Below, in pieces: positions 22,138 to 32,693 of a stretch of DNA of 64,000 nucleotides. Position 1 is the first letter of the stretch, and the number at the start of each line of letters is the position of its first letter. The stretch is taken from the NCBI GenBank assembly GCA_035578155.1, contig JAPWDM010000032.1, forward strand, positions 3,771,394-3,835,393. The letters are read 5' to 3'. The position numbers were made by a program, and so were the translations under genes. Under the pieces are notes generated by a model. It was given only the letters and a program-made list of their open reading frames with translations, made no database searches and was not told the origin of the DNA. Source of the stretch: Brachynemurus nebulosus. Its lineage: Eukaryota > Arthropoda > Insecta > Neuroptera > Myrmeleontidae.

Positions 22138-22940
22138 GTCCAAGAGCCCACCGTATGCAAAACCTATGATAAGATACCTATGTATTTTTTGTAGGTAGTA
22201 CTAGAGTCCCTATAATAAATAGAGTCGTGACATGTGTGCTGAACGCTGATTGGTTCCGGCATTTTGTATCCAATGTTTTCGTAAAATACATTGGAAATAA
22301 ATTAAATGTTAACAAAAACCATTTAGTTTAACTTAGAAAGAATAATTAAATTAAAAATTTTTAATTGTTCATTAATTCATAACTTATTAACAATAATTAT
22401 GTACTCAAAAATATTTACTCAAACATGTGATAATTAATTTTGAAGCTTCCCGCTCTGTTTTGGATACAAAATGGATGACATGTCACGACTCTATTTATTA
22501 TAGGGACTCTAGGTAGTACTACCCCAGACCTAAATTTTGCCCGCATGATAAAAATATGACGTCACTTCCGGTTATGGTTTTGTTACGTCATCAAATACAT
22601 TGATGATATTTACACCAAAATGAAAGCTGCCAGATCTTAAAAATGCGTAAAAATATGGCTGCCTTCATTGAAAGGTTTTTTTTTCAGTGAAAGCAGCCTC
22701 ATTGTTGCGAATTACTAAGGCCTGGCAGCACTCAATCTTTTTATTTTGGACTTCGAAACCTTCGTTTTGGTGTAAATATTATCAGTGTATTTGATGACAT
22801 GACAAACCCATAACCGGAACTGACGTCATATTTTTATCATGCGGGCAAAATTTTGTAATTCTAAAGAAAGCTCCCTTTAGCGGTACTTACAAAAAATCGT
22901 TCATCTATCTTATACATACGTTTTGCATACGGTGGGCTCT
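22138..22940. mobile_element. MITE with long inverted arms, split by another MITE
   Basis: Outer arms GAGCCCACCGTATGCAAAAC (22146) and its inverse (to about 22933) continue inward to a second matched block starting AAATTTTGCCCGCATGAT (22532) and its inverse (to about 22857). Together the arms are roughly 170-190 bp once the 310-bp insertion at 22202 is ignored. No ORF. No clear outer TSD. Confidence 0.75.
22202..22511. mobile_element. hAT-type MITE, perfect 34-bp TIRs
   Basis: The inverted ends start TAGAGTCCCTATAATAAATA and match at all 34 positions. An 8-bp TSD GGTAGTAC is present on both sides (22194-22201 and 22512-22519). The TIR start and TSD length fit hAT. It lies in the left arm of the surrounding MITE, so it inserted later. 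Perfect ends suggest recent mobility. Confidence 0.85.
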
Positions 22941-24035
22941 CCGGTTATAAGTTTTGTGTATATATTATGTACAAATACAATATAATATCAATATGTATAT
23001 GGACATACACACAGTAACACTCACACACATACATATGTATTACATATTTCAATCTTTTTTTTTAGGGTTCCGAGGAACTCTAGAAGCTGTTGTAATTTTT
23101 TAATGTGAGTGGGTTGTAACATTTTCAGAAATTCTACGCCTTTGGAACACGAAATTTTGCAAATATAATACATGCTACAGATAGATATCTCAATTAACCG
23201 TCAATTTTACGTTAAAGTATATTCTGATATTTGTTAACATTTCCAAAAATTCAAATCAAAATTATTAAGAGAAATGTTGAAAAATAATTCTACGTATACT
23301 GTTTGCAGTTTATCATTAGAAAAATCTTTTAAAGTTCTTTTAACAACTTTTATTCTTTATATCTCGTTTCAGAAATATTGTATTTCAAAGTCTATGTGAT
23401 TTGTAAGGAATCAAATTACCACTTAATTGACCCTTAAATAACACAAACAGAAATAACATTGTGATTGTCGAATATATTTATTTATTTTCATAGTAAACCG
23501 TACAAAATAATATTCGGAAACTACAAAAATGCAAATAAGTCAGAAACCTTGCTTAATGTGTGTATAAAACGCACTTGGACAACTCTTTTAATAAGTGTTG
23601 TATATGAATATGGAGATTGTATGTGTGTGCTATCAATGCTATAGTTGTTTATTTAAAAAATTTTTGTCTAAGCGTGTGAAGATGATATGGATGTCTGTGT
23701 GTTTGTAAGTATGCGATGCCTGTTTGTCTACTGAAACTTGAGTTCGCTTAGGTCGGGTTGCAGGTAAATTGGTATTTCAAAGTGTTGCTGAAATAAAAGA
23801 ATAAATTTGGTAAAAAATTTATAGCGGTGACTTTCATGTAGACATTTAAAATTTTACGATAGTGATAACTGATGCAGATACTTTCGCATTTTCCGTTAGA
23901 GTTTTCCTCTAAAGTTACTCAATTATGAATAAAAAATTTTCTTTTTGATAATTGAAATACATTTTTGTTTGTAATATAATTGGCCTTTCGTCACATCTGT
24001 TTTTCTTTACAAACTTTTAACTATACCCCTTTTCA
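22941..24035. other. Gene-free stretch
   Basis: AT-rich, with a short (CA)-rich patch near 23010-23035. No supported gene. Confidence 0.4.
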
Positions 24036-24245
24036 AATACAATTGATCATGAGTTTTCGTTAAAAAATTAAATAATTCTTATATTCGAAACAAATCAATC
24101 TTCTATTATTTTCTAAAAACAAACTGCAAATTTAAAATTTACGCATTTGAAACAATGAAAGAGATAAAGCTAAGAAAACGGGAATTACTCAAACTCGTAA
24201 GTGATGACTAATGTTTAAATTTAAGTGAAATAGATTATATTTAAA
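24036..24245. repeat. Dispersed repeat X, copy 1
   Basis: Matches 61060-61265 closely, including CATGAGTTTTCGTTAAAAAA and ATTCGAAACAAATCAATCTT. Part of a larger family also seen at 41201. Confidence 0.8.
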
Positions 24246-24895
24246 ATCGTTTAAAAATTAATTTTTGATCTTAGTGAGAAAATTGAGAGAAGAAAAAATA
24301 AGTCGTTATCAAACATTGTTATTAATTTCTGTTTTTCTCTTATGTACTTTAGCTGCAAAACTATCGAATATGGAACACATTGTACAGATTTGACATATGT
24401 ACATACCAATACATAAAACGGGTATTTAGTTTTTGTAGATAGTGAAGAAGTTGTGTACCAATGTATCAACAATTAGAAATTCATGTTTTATGATAGTTAA
24501 AAGAAAATGTTTTTAATTTTTGAAAAATTACAACTCATGGAAATTTTTCTTGTGTATTTTTTTCATTGTTCTGTTCTGTTCTCTTTTTATTTGTTTGGTA
24601 GTTTATAAGTGTAGTTTTTAATGTAATTTGTTACTAAATTAATAATGTGCAATGCAAATACTGATATCAGAGTTATGGTTTTTGCAGTATTCATAATGCA
24701 CTGTGATATAAAAAACTAAAAAATTTTAAAAACTAAAAAAATAATTCATAAACTTATTTTAATCAAAATTTATGAAAAACTGTTCGCTTTTCGGTGTACA
24801 ATATAGTACATATAAGTTCGACAGTGAACACATGTTTACATATTATAGTAAAATAAAAAAAATTTTTTTGTTTATTTTTAAAAAAATTTTTATTA
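24246..24895. other. AT-rich spacer
   Basis: No recognised feature. Confidence 0.35.
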
Positions 24896-25082
24896 TACAG
24901 GGTGCGAATAATTTTAGTTTGGTCAGAGGCGTATTCAGGGAAATTTATATTAAACGATGAGTTGGCTGGGATACGATTTTTTCAGATAGCGAATTCCGAA
25001 AAAAAATTTATGTCTTCGGCAATTATACACCGAGATAAACCATCTGTTAAAAGGAAGAGAGTTATTTACTTTACACCCTGTA
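24896..25082. mobile_element. Short MITE with TACAGGGTG ends
   Basis: About 187 bp, beginning TACAGGGTGCGAA and ending TTTACACCCTGTA. Ends of this kind are common on small insect DNA elements. It abuts the Tc1 element on its right. Confidence 0.55.
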
Positions 25083-25339
25083 TATGTCCACGAAATGAAT
25101 TTAAAGGCATAAAAATTTTACAAATAAATGATTACAAGACTTTTTTATTTTGAATGTCTTAATTCAAATATTTTATCAGCTAAAACTACTAACATACACA
25201 AATAAATATATACATACTTAATCTTACTTGAGCACTTATTAAAAAATATCTATGTACGTATCTATTTAGATATAAAGAAATTCTGTAGTGTACATGCGAA
25301 ATGAAATTAAAGGCAGTGTTTATTATTTTGTTAATTTTA

Positions 25340-25379
25340 AATTGTTGATATGTTTGTAAATGCAAACATATCAACAATT
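25340..25379. other. Perfect 17-bp hairpin in Tc1 5' leader
   Basis: AATTGTTGATATGTTTG and its exact complement are separated by the 6-nt loop TAAATG. It lies between the left TIR and the transposase start. Function unknown. Confidence 0.75.
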
Positions 25380-25541
25380 AACTAAAGAAACATAGTATAT
25401 AAATAATCTTCTTTTTGTTGCGTTACGTTAATAATTTCTATAATTTTGTATTAAGTTTTTAAATACCTACTTATTTTCAATAAGGGTCACGGAAAGAACT
25501 GAAAGAAAAAAATAAAAATTACCACTTATAAGGAGTTTGGT

Positions 25542-26471
25542 ATGTCCAACAGGCAAATTGCGAAGAAGATTGGTCGCTCCCCTACAGTGGTTGACAACTT
25601 CATAAAACTTGGCGACTCTTATGGTTCTAAAAAAGCAAAAGGTGGTCCAGTCAAATTAACAGCGCGCCAGAAACGACTTGTTCTTTTGGAAGCACGCAAG
25701 AATAATTTGTCAGCTTCACAAATTAAAAAAAAATTAGAGCTTCCTGTAAGTGTACGAAGAGTACAGCAGCTTTTACATAACGACGAATTTCTAATTTATT
25801 CAAAAAGATTAAAAAAACCGGCTCTTACAGCAACTCATAAAGCCGAAAGATTAAAATTTGCTCGAGAACACATGTCGTGGACAGACGAGTGGCAGAAAAT
25901 TATATTTAGTGACGAAAAAAAATTCAATCTGGACGGTCCTGATGGCTGTCGATATTATTGGCGTGACTTACGTTATGACAAGCAAGTAAGGATGAGCCGA
26001 AATTTTGTAGGAGGGAATTTGATGGTTTGGGGCGCATTTAGCTATGGAAGGAAAATGCCGTTATTGCCTTTAAAGACGGAACTGAACTCGAATTTGTACG
26101 TAGAATTATTAGAGTATGTTCTTGATGAATTCGCTGAATCCATAACTGGGCCGGATTTCATTTTTCAGCAGGATAACGCGGCTGTACACTCTACTAAAAT
26201 TTTAAAGGAATGGTTCGAGAGGGTAAATGTAAATGTTTTAGAGTGGCCGTCAAGAAGTCCGGACCTAAATCCGATCGAAAATCTCTGGGGAATTTTGGTT
26301 CGGCAAGTTTATGCTAATGGACGCCAATATCGAAATGTTAAAGAACTTAAAACTAGTGTTGAAAAGTTTTGGGAAGAAATTAATTCAGGGTGCCTAAAAA
26401 ACTTAGTGAATTCAATGCCAAATAGAGTATTTGAAGTAATTAAAAATCATGGTGGTAACACATCATATTAA
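25542..26471 (+). CDS. Tc1/mariner DD34E transposase, degraded N-terminus
   Basis: Encodes 309 residues, a little short for the family (about 340). It has an N-terminal helix-turn-helix (NRQIAKKIGRSPTVVDNF), a second HTH region to about residue 80, and a catalytic core with Asp124 (FSDEKKF), Asp211 (QQDNAAVH) and Glu246 (DLNPIENLW), giving exact DD34E spacing. Upstream, recognisable coding sequence continues in frame to an in-frame TGA at 25500-25502. A likely original start near 25481 reads AAG, and an A-run suggests a frameshift. Translation would therefore begin at this internal Met, losing about 20 residues. The core looks intact, so partial activity cannot be ruled out. Confidence 0.9.
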   Translation: MSNRQIAKKIGRSPTVVDNFIKLGDSYGSKKAKGGPVKLTARQKRLVLLEARKNNLSASQIKKKLELPVSVRRVQQLLHNDEFLIYSKRLKKPALTATHKAERLKFAREHMSWTDEWQKIIFSDEKKFNLDGPDGCRYYWRDLRYDKQVRMSRNFVGGNLMVWGAFSYGRKMPLLPLKTELNSNLYVELLEYVLDEFAESITGPDFIFQQDNAAVHSTKILKEWFERVNVNVLEWPSRSPDLNPIENLWGILVRQVYANGRQYRNVKELKTSVEKFWEEINSGCLKNLVNSMPNRVFEVIKNHGGNTSY

Positions 26472-26726
26472 TTCTATATTGTGTGTTTCATTTTAAAATT
26501 ATGACAATTTTTATTTAACTGCCTTTAAATTTATTTTGTACTTTTATTGTGGATTTTCTTTTTTTTTTAATGTTAATACTAAAAAAAGCTATTGAAGAAA
26601 ATAAATTATTGTTAAATAAATTTGTAATTAACTGACAAATAAAACATATTAATTTAAAAAGAATAAGCTAAATTCTTTCACTTTAAACTTGAGAAATTCT
26701 GTCTGCCCTTAAATTCATTTCGTGGA

Positions 26727-27103
26727 CTGCGACTCTCGTTAATTCGAAACTCGAGGGACTCTTAAAATATTACGAATTATAAAGAGGTTCGAATTATCGC
26801 AGGTAACAATTTTAATTTTTAAGCATTTGCGATGGATGAACTTGAACTTGTCTCAAAATGTACTTACAATCTTTCTGTCTCTTTCTCTTTGCAACTTTGA
26901 ATTGTCGAGTGTTTGACGCCGATGGGTTCGAATTAACGCGTCGTTTTATTACGTAGCAATGATTTTTTCGTTCGAATTATCAAGTGTATCAAAATGTATT
27001 GTTTTAGTTCGAAATATAAAGAGATTTTGTAGGGAACTCGTGATACCTTTGAATTATAGAGAGTTTCGAATTATCCTAGGTTTGAATTAACGAGAGTCTA
27101 CTG
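26727..27103. mobile_element. Tigger/pogo-type MITE
   Basis: About 377 bp. The left end has GACTCTCGTTAATTCGAA and the right end has the complement of CAGTAGACTCTCGTTAATTC, followed by TA. The interior is rich in TTCGAATTA motifs. No ORF. The first bases of the left end overlap the Tc1 end. Confidence 0.75.
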
Positions 27104-27350
27104 TATAATTATAACTTTCTTTAAATTTCTTTAAAATTACGTTGTACATATCTTTTTAATTACACGTCGTACGTATACGTCTTTTTCCAATCACGTCGTA
27201 TCAACAACTTACTATTTATTATTATTTACAATCTGTTTTTCTCTGTGCTTCCTGATTTTAAATATTAAATATAATTGAATTATCCAGTCCGTCTTCATGT
27301 CAAAATATAAAATATTATTAAATATTATCCAACAATTGGGCCATTCTACA
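27104..27350 (-). repeat. Probable 3' LTR of gypsy A
   Basis: It begins (minus strand) TGTAGAATGGCCC at 27350, just after the integrase C-terminus, at the same place where gypsy B's LTR begins TGTAGGATT. The left limit is uncertain and no second copy was found. Confidence 0.5.
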
Positions 27351-27359
27351 TTCGGCCTC

Positions 27360-28340
27360 AGATTCCCAATCAAATTTGAAATTAGAATTTCCTTCGTCCT
27401 ATAACTTCATGAAATCAGCACTTGTCGATGTAATGATCGCCCCGTCTCCGTCACCTACTTTTTCAACGTTATAATTATCATTTGATTTAACATTTTTAAC
27501 ATGATATGAACCTAAAAACCTTGATCGTAATATCATTCACGTTCCATATTGCGTGCGTTTACTAGCAACAATATCTCCTGCTTTATATTTTATGGATTTA
27601 CGTCTTTTCTTATTATAGGTTTTTCTATCTTCCTGTTGAATATATTCAGTTGACAATTTGGCTGCTTTTCGTAACTCTTCTTTTTCTTCTTCGAAGATTT
27701 TCTGAGATTCTTTATTCAAGATATTTAATATTTCTACATCTTTACTTCTCATGTTTACACCTGTCATTAATTTAAAGGGGTTCGTTTGAATTGCTCGATG
27801 AAATGTTGAATTTATCGCTCGTTCCACTCGTGATACATGTTTAAACCATTCACTGATAGGACAGTTTGATTTGTACGCTTCACTTGTCCATTTCCTCGTG
27901 GATTACTTGCCGTAATCATAATCTTCTGAATATTTTCATCATTACAGTTCTCATCAAAAATATCACTTCTAAAAGCACCCCCTCGATCGACTATAAATCT
28001 TCTTGTGTTCCCAAATACAGCCTGATGCAATTTAAGCTTTTCAATCACTTCCTAAGCGTTCAAAATTTTCTTAGGGTATATCCAAGTGAATTTAGTATAA
28101 GCATCTGTAACAATCAATAATTGATTATAGCATTTTTTTTTTTGTAGAAAGTAAAGACCGTACGTGGTCAAGATGAAGAGTATCCAAAAGAACATTAGAT
28201 TTGGGAATCGGATTCAAAACATATTCCTGTTTTCCTTGTTTTCTGTTTGCTAATATGCATGGCACACAGGTCGAAATAATTTCTTCTATTTTTTTCGTAA
28301 AATTTGGTATATAAATCATGACTTGTTAATTCCTCTGTTT
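27360..28340 (-). pseudogene. pol: Gypsy A integrase
   Basis: Three frame-shifted pieces. The first has a zinc-binding end (CVPCILANRKQGKQ, about 28270). The second has the catalytic core, with the second Asp in FIVDRGGAFRSD (about 27980). The third is the C-terminal region (RAINSTFHRAIQTNPFKLM, then KYKAGDIVASKR). The position of the catalytic Glu reads Lys (GQVKRTN, about 27870), which should abolish strand transfer. The remaining C-terminal residues run to about 27360. Confidence 0.8.
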
Positions 28341-28425
28341 TCTTTACCCCAAAATGTCCTTTCATGATTTGTTCTTAAAATGTCATACTGCATTTTGTTC
28401 GGAACAACGAGAAGTTTAGTACCAT

Positions 28426-29660
28426 TTACTTCTTTGTATAAAATTCCATTTTCCAAAATATAATCTTCATAATTTTCTCGCTCCAGAATTTTGGTAATAC
28501 TTTTATTTCAGAATCGCATAACTGTGCAGCACAAATTCTCTGGATTACACTATTTTCAATCAACATTACCACGGGATTTCGGCTGAGGGAATCTACATGA
28601 GGTAATTTTAGACCTGAACGATGTTCCACTGAAAAATTATACTCTTGCATAGGGATCACCCATCTAGCAACACGTGTCGTTAGTTATTTTTTGCTATTGT
28701 CGTCTGGAACGTTTTGCAGTCTGTCACAATCTTGAAATCAATTCCAAATAAATAAGTACGAAACTTTTTTAATGCTTCTACTATTGCTAAAATTTCGAAT
28801 TCGTAACTATGCAACTTTTTTTCTGCAGGGGTTGTTTTCTGACTTATAAAATGTGCTGGGTGTAACTTCTTGTCGTCACTCTCTTGTAATAATATTATTA
28901 TTACAAGAGACATTACATTATTACATATTATAACCATTAAACTCTTGCTAAAATTTCGAATTCGTGACTATGCAACTTTTTTTCTGCAGGGGTTGTTTTC
29001 CGACTTATAAAATGTGCTGGGTGTAACTTCTTGTCGTCACTCTCTTGTAATAACATTATTATTACAAGAGACATTACATTATTACATATTATAACCATTA
29101 AACTGGCGTCAGTGTGTAATTCTGTTCGTGCACCGAATTTAAAAATCTGCAAGACAGGCTTATTAGCTAAACCCTGCTTTAATGTTTCAAAAGCCATCTT
29201 TCCTTCAGCACCGAATTTAAATATTTTATCCTTTTGTAATATATTTCTCAACGGTTTAGCAATAATAGCATAATTTCGTATCAATTTTCGGAAATAACCT
29301 GTTAAACCAAGAAAACTATGAACTTGTTTGATAGTTTTCGGCTCAGGAAACTTCATGACGGCTTTTGTTTTCAAAATCGACGGTTCGATTTTTCCATTGC
29401 CAGTCACATGTCCCAAATATTCCACTTGCCTTTTTAAAAATTGTGACTTTTTCCAGTCCATTTTTAAATTATAACTTTCAGCTAATTTTATAACTGATTC
29501 CAACTTTTCTAAAGCTTCCTCTTCATTACCAGCAGAAATAATCAGATCATCTGAGTAAATTAAAACGGTACCATTCCGAATCATTTCAGCAAAAATATTA
29601 TTAATGAAACGCTGAAAGACAGACGGCGAATTACAAAGTCCAAACAGTGACACTAAAAAT
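28426..29660 (-). pseudogene. pol: Gypsy A RT (C-terminal half) and RNase H
   Basis: Contains FGLCNSPSVFQRFINNIF and the active-site YSDDLI (about 29545), then the connection region GLTGYFRKLIRNY. The RNase H start is HTDASL; KKLHPAHFIS and FEILAIVEALKKF also belong to RNase H. A segment of about 155 bp (about 28788-28942) is repeated in tandem to about 29100, disrupting RNase H. A 13-bp palindrome with TCTCTTGTAATAA sits where the usual Tyr-Gly-Tyr-Gly motif should be. Confidence 0.8.
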
Positions 29661-30199
29661 GGGGTATTTGACAGTATCAAAGAAAAGCAATTAAAACAAA
29701 TTTTAATGAAAATTTATAATAAAAGACAGAAATTTATTATACTAATTCATCTTAACTATCATTATTTGATTTTAAAAAAATTAATTAATAAAGTAATTTT
29801 TTAGCTAAAATCCACGTAAGCAGAAACGGGCTGTGACGTTGCTTTCTCTTATATTTCAACTCTATCGCCGCTAGTGTCGCTGCTTAAATTCCGGTTAGCA
29901 AACATAACTATGGAAATTAATTAAAATTTAATTAATTTTTTTCAAAATCAACCTTTTCTTTTCCTAGTTACAGGAAAAATAAACATTTTTTTTCTTAGTT
30001 ACAGGACACCTGTTGCTATCTAGAGAATGTGACGTAACTGACAGCTAGTAAACGTTTTCGCGCAAATTTTGAGAACAAATACTAAAATAATTTTTTCTAA
30101 CAATTTTCGGCATTATTTTTAAAAATTAAAAACGTATACATGCATAATACATAAATATGTGTGTTTTAAAATAGTTTCTCAAAATTAGTCAAATTCCCC
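29661..30199. mobile_element. 539-bp MITE in the gypsy A RT
   Basis: The ends GGGGTATTTGAC and (inverted) GGGGAATTTGAC are flanked by AT on both sides (29659-29660 and 30200-30201). Without the insert and one AT, the surrounding RT reading frame is continuous. A 2-bp AT duplication would fit an ISL2EU-like element; the superfamily is a guess. Confidence 0.7.
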
Positions 30200-31070
30200 A
30201 TTCATATTGACCACCTGTATTAACAGAAGCTGTATATCTGATACTATCTTTGGCAACAGGTACATGAAAAAATCCATTTTTTAAATCCAAAGTTGAATAA
30301 ATTTTAGCATTTTGCAATTTATCCAGCTGCTCATCAATGACAGGCAATGGGTGCCGATCTCTCAAAATTTTTTGATTAAGTTTCCTGTAATCACCACATA
30401 ATCGGGAGCTTCCATTTTTTTTTTTTACAAGTACTACGGGACTAGCATATTAGGAACAGCTTGGCCGTATTATTTCCTTTTCTAGCCACTCGTCAATATG
30501 TTTACGTACTTCTTGTCGTTCAGTGAAGACTAATCTGCGCGGACTCTGATAGACTGGTTTATCATGTTTTACAATAATCTTTAATTCGATTTTCAATTTT
30601 AATTTCGGTTCCGGTTTATAATTCATAATTAATTCCAGTATTTTACCTTTTACCGATTTTGAAATGCTTGCGTTAAAATCAATTTCGTTGTAAGCGACTT
30701 CAGTATTCATCAAATATTTTTCTTCTACTTCTCCAAAACTAATTTGACCCTCTTTAATTGCTACATCTACTTTCGACATAAATTCTCATCCTAAAATAAC
30801 GTCCAGTTTCATCGTCGAGTTTGGTACAATATGAAATTGCGAATGGAAATTAATGCCATCAACACTTATTTCTATTGAAAACGAACTAAAAGACTTTATA
30901 GAAAAACCACCAATTCCTACTAATTCCCATTGATTATCTTTATTTTATAAAGATAATTAATCAATGTCATGATTAGATTCAAATCAGATCCAGTATCCAT
31001 TAATGCATGTAATTCAATTCCCAAAACTTTTATCATCTTTTATTTCCATATTACTTTTTAATGGTATAGC
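30200..31070 (-). pseudogene. pol: Gypsy A protease and RT (N-terminal half)
   Basis: The aspartic protease motif MDTGSDLNLI lies near 30990. Further on, NYKPEPKLKLKIELKII, the RT entry region EVRKHIDEWLEKEIIRPSCS (about 30460) and GFFHVPV (about 30270) can be read. A frameshift or stop near 30450 splits the RT, and another lies between protease and RT. Confidence 0.75.
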
Positions 31071-31129
31071 ATCATTGTTTTATTTACTTGGCTTTTAAAA
31101 TCATTTTTTTCTGACTTTAATTTTTGCAA

Positions 31130-31380
31130 CACATTGTTTGGAAATATGATCGTATTGGTTATATTTGAAAAATTTCATTCCATTTTGTTTTGTTGGACAA
31201 TTCGAAGAAATATGAGACACATCTCCGTAGTTGAAACATCTTCGCGCAAATTGTTTATTTTTTTGCAGTTGATTGACCATTTATTTTCTTAGACAATGGT
31301 ACTGATACATCATTTACATTATTTACTGTACGTATAAAATTTGTTCTTTCTTTCAGTTGTAACATTGCATAGTGGTCCAA
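31130..31380 (-). pseudogene. gag: Gypsy A gag zinc-knuckle region
   Basis: The minus strand encodes a degenerate first knuckle (CFNYGDVSHISSNC, one Cys replaced by Tyr) and a following Cys-rich stretch, next to LKERTNFIRTVNN. Upstream similarity stops near 31380. Confidence 0.55.
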
Positions 31381-31920
31381 TTTCCAAAAAAAGCGGACAA
31401 AAATGAGAAAAGTGAAGTTTGTTATTTTGAACTTATTACCACGTAATACAGTAGAGGGGACATCACTGCACTTCGCTATAAGCCGACAATCCATTATACC
31501 ATCTGCATTACCATATTAAAGAAGGTCAAACACAGCTAGCTGAGCACCGGTCTCGTACGCATCTTCTCGTTGTTCATTAATAACGTTTGTTTGCACGTGT
31601 GTTTTTGAAATCAAATGTGATGGAAGCTGAAAATGAAGGTGAGTAATCACTATGCATATGTGAGAAATGGTAATTTAATACTTCTATACGGTACACTTAT
31701 TATAGAGAAATATTGCATTGTTAATGTGTTTGTTATTAAAAGAAATAGTTATGAGTTTGATCGAGTTTGATGGTTTCCATTTTTTTGCAACAAAGTATGA
31801 AGTATGTAGGTTATTTTAAAAAAACAAAATTCTTGCTCCAATGTGCCTATTCGTTTTTTACACCAATTTCAGTTTTTTCTTGTCTCACTCCATATTCATA
31901 ATCAGTGACCTTGAAAACCT
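31381..31920 (+). other. Unexplained block inside gypsy A gag
   Basis: About 540 bp not accounted for by gag. On the plus strand an ATG at 31620 gives a six-codon start followed by GTGAGTAAT, a good splice-donor match, preceded by GC-richer sequence (31535-31570) than its surroundings. It may be a first exon or part of an inserted element; very uncertain. Confidence 0.25.
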
Positions 31921-32690
31921 TTATATACCATTTTTTGTTTCAATAAAATTGATTTTTTTATATTTATCCGCCATTTTGGATTGTGTAGAAAAATTTCCTT
32001 TTCGTCCTATACTTTCCAAGTGATAAACATAATTTTCAAAACTTTCGTCAGGTTTTTTACTTCGCTTTATCATCTCAAGATGAACGGCAGCCTCATCGTA
32101 AACAACAATAAATGCTTGCCTTAGTTGAGAACAAAAATCTTGCCATGAATGAATCAATTTACTTCTTCCATCAAACCAAAATTTGGTTGCACCTTTCAAT
32201 TTCGAAATATGTAGCAAGCAACAACAAAATATGATCGTCCCAACCATACAGTTCAGTAATACTCTGTAATTTATTTATCCATTGATTAGCTATTAAAGTA
32301 GTAAATCCTTTACCTGGCTCAAAATCTGGTATTAAAGTTTCAGCAACATTTTGCGGAACAATATTACAATTTGTATTATTAAAAGATATTTTAGACTCTT
32401 GTAATAGCTGCTTTTCTCGCTGAATCAGTTCCCATTCACGATAGTGAGTAATGGGATACCCTAGGGTGAGAACTTTTGGCTCAGCGTAGGAACTTTTTTC
32501 TTGGGTGTGGTCGTGTGAAATTGAGTGGGTGACTGGGTAATTGTCTATATCGGTCGATGACGTCGGCAGACGTCTTTTTCCGATGACGTTAATCAACGTC
32601 GACAATTTTTTTTCACTATTGTTCACCAGCATTTTTTTTGTTGATGTCGTTGATGATTTTTTTTCTTCATAACTGATTTTTAATTGATCT
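31921..32690 (-). pseudogene. gag: Gypsy A gag
   Basis: Likely starts at the ATG at 32632. A Ser/Thr-rich N-terminus is followed by EWELIQREKQLLQE, ITELYGWDDHILLLL, then after a frameshift (about 32200) LKGATKFWFDGRSK, WQDFCSQLRQAF and KRSKKPDESFENYVYHLE. The order matches gypsy B gag (47982-48677). A frame upstream of 32632 runs into the gypsy D LTR and is not native. Confidence 0.8.
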
Positions 32691-32693
32691 GTA

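Larger units (their letters stand above)
25086..26727 (+). mobile_element. Tc1-like transposon
   Basis: The inverted ends GTCCACGAAATGAATTTAA (25086) and the complement (to 26727) enclose a Tc1 transposase gene. Size is about 1.64 kb, normal for Tc1. The expected TA duplications are not visible; both ends run straight into other elements, so the outermost bases may have been lost. Confidence 0.8.
27104..32693 (-). mobile_element. Gypsy A: decayed Ty3/gypsy retrotransposon
   Basis: Order on the minus strand: gag, zinc knuckle, protease, RT, RNase H, integrase, LTR. It is related to gypsy B by shared motifs. The 5' part is missing or cut off by gypsy D, whose LTR starts at 32694. It is broken by many stops and frameshifts, a 539-bp MITE, an unexplained block (about 31381-31920) and a tandem duplication. 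Confidence 0.8.

Noticed and set aside
22532..22857. Separate MITE with TTTTGCCCGC ends
   Set aside because: The outer arms at 22146 and 22933 are also matched and colinear, so one larger element interrupted by a MITE explains it better.
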